Source: CADCWN01 sp046328475 (GTDB lineage: Bacteria; Chloroflexota; Chloroflexia; Thermomicrobiales; CADCWN01). From it: 64,000 bases of DNA. Location: the NCBI GenBank assembly GCA_046328475.1, contig JAXLWN010000028.1, positions 17,688 to 81,687 on the forward strand, in the 5' to 3' direction. Both the position numbers and the translations under genes were made by a program. Positions 63,931 through 64,000 of the stretch are shown here, piece after piece; within the stretch, counting starts at the first letter, position 1; each line of letters starts with the position of its first letter. The notes under the pieces were generated by a model. It was given only the letters and a program-made list of their open reading frames with translations. It was not told the DNA's origin and did no database searches.

Positions 63931-64000
63931 TTGCAGGTTGGTAAGTTGCAGGTTACACGTTTCTCAACTTGGAACTTGGAACTTGTAAACCTGCAACCTG
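63931..64000. repeat. Inverted TTGCAGG/GGAACTT arrays at the window edge
   Basis: TTGCAGGTTGGTAAGTTGCA and onward (63931-63955) faces AAACCTGCAACCTG (63987-64000), with GGAACTT units between. GTTGCAGGTT pairs with AACCTGCAAC. The array abuts the TAG of gcvT and may extend beyond the window. Confidence 0.65.

Overview
This is a GC-rich chromosomal window with no rRNA, tRNA, phage or CRISPR locus visible. The gene content suggests a Chloroflexota-type bacterium, perhaps Thermomicrobia-like. This is an inference from several kinds of protein: TatB with a long acidic tail, a Ser/Thr kinase with a Thr/Pro-rich stalk, a class F-like sortase, DUF2851 and DUF4385 proteins, XisH/XisI, methylmalonyl-CoA epimerase, and an unusual 'YFE.RFE.HPE' wall-associated domain shared by two proteins. 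No marker gene proves the placement.

Layout. 0-17 kb: a VOC protein, a multi-PAS/GAF GGDEF-EAL protein, a ThDP enzyme, a stress protein, a lipoprotein, two large hybrid histidine kinases without response regulators, two very small membrane proteins, and an MFS transporter followed by a sugar isomerase. Simple perfect hairpins sit behind several of these genes. 17-26 kb: methylmalonyl-CoA epimerase, a class III aminotransferase, an M24 peptidase, a Kelch lipoprotein, and a Ser/Thr kinase next to a dual-specificity phosphatase. 26-38 kb: accessory genes (DUF2851, S23-type four-helix protein, MFS, GDSL esterase, HIT-Nudix fusion, LtrA, DUF4385, an SLH/collagen/beta-propeller surface protein, a serine hydrolase). 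Many of these carry apparent frameshifts. 38-50 kb: a methyltransferase, a lipoprotein and TatB, then a plus-strand amine/amide catabolic run (aldo-keto reductase, M20 amidohydrolase, glutamine-synthetase-like ligase, SDR, amidohydrolase), then a cupin protein and a Gfo/Idh oxidoreductase. 50-64 kb: a sortase, an AbrB/PIN toxin-antitoxin pair, a two-gene ABC exporter split by a decayed xisH-xisI pair, an enolase-superfamily enzyme, a second GGDEF-EAL protein, a two-domain cell-wall hydrolase and GcvT.

The most striking feature is not a gene. From about 17 kb onward nearly every intergenic gap is filled by tandem 7-bp repeats (GTAACGA, GTCGTAA, GTCGTGA, GTGCTGA, GAAGGTT and others). They often occur as inverted pairs. 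The repeat family differs from gap to gap, but the two arms within a gap match each other. Arrays often begin exactly at a stop codon. At least five further dispersed palindromic repeat families, some with compensatory changes in their stems, occupy the remaining spacers.

Two loci look rearranged. An M20 amidohydrolase gene loses its 3' end to a lower-GC fragment carrying two partial minus-strand genes, one an HsdR-type nuclease domain. The xisH-xisI pair lies inside an ABC exporter operon. About twenty single-base indels break otherwise recognisable genes, mostly at 26-38 kb and 54-58 kb. Some may be consensus errors, so the frameshift-based pseudogene calls are provisional.
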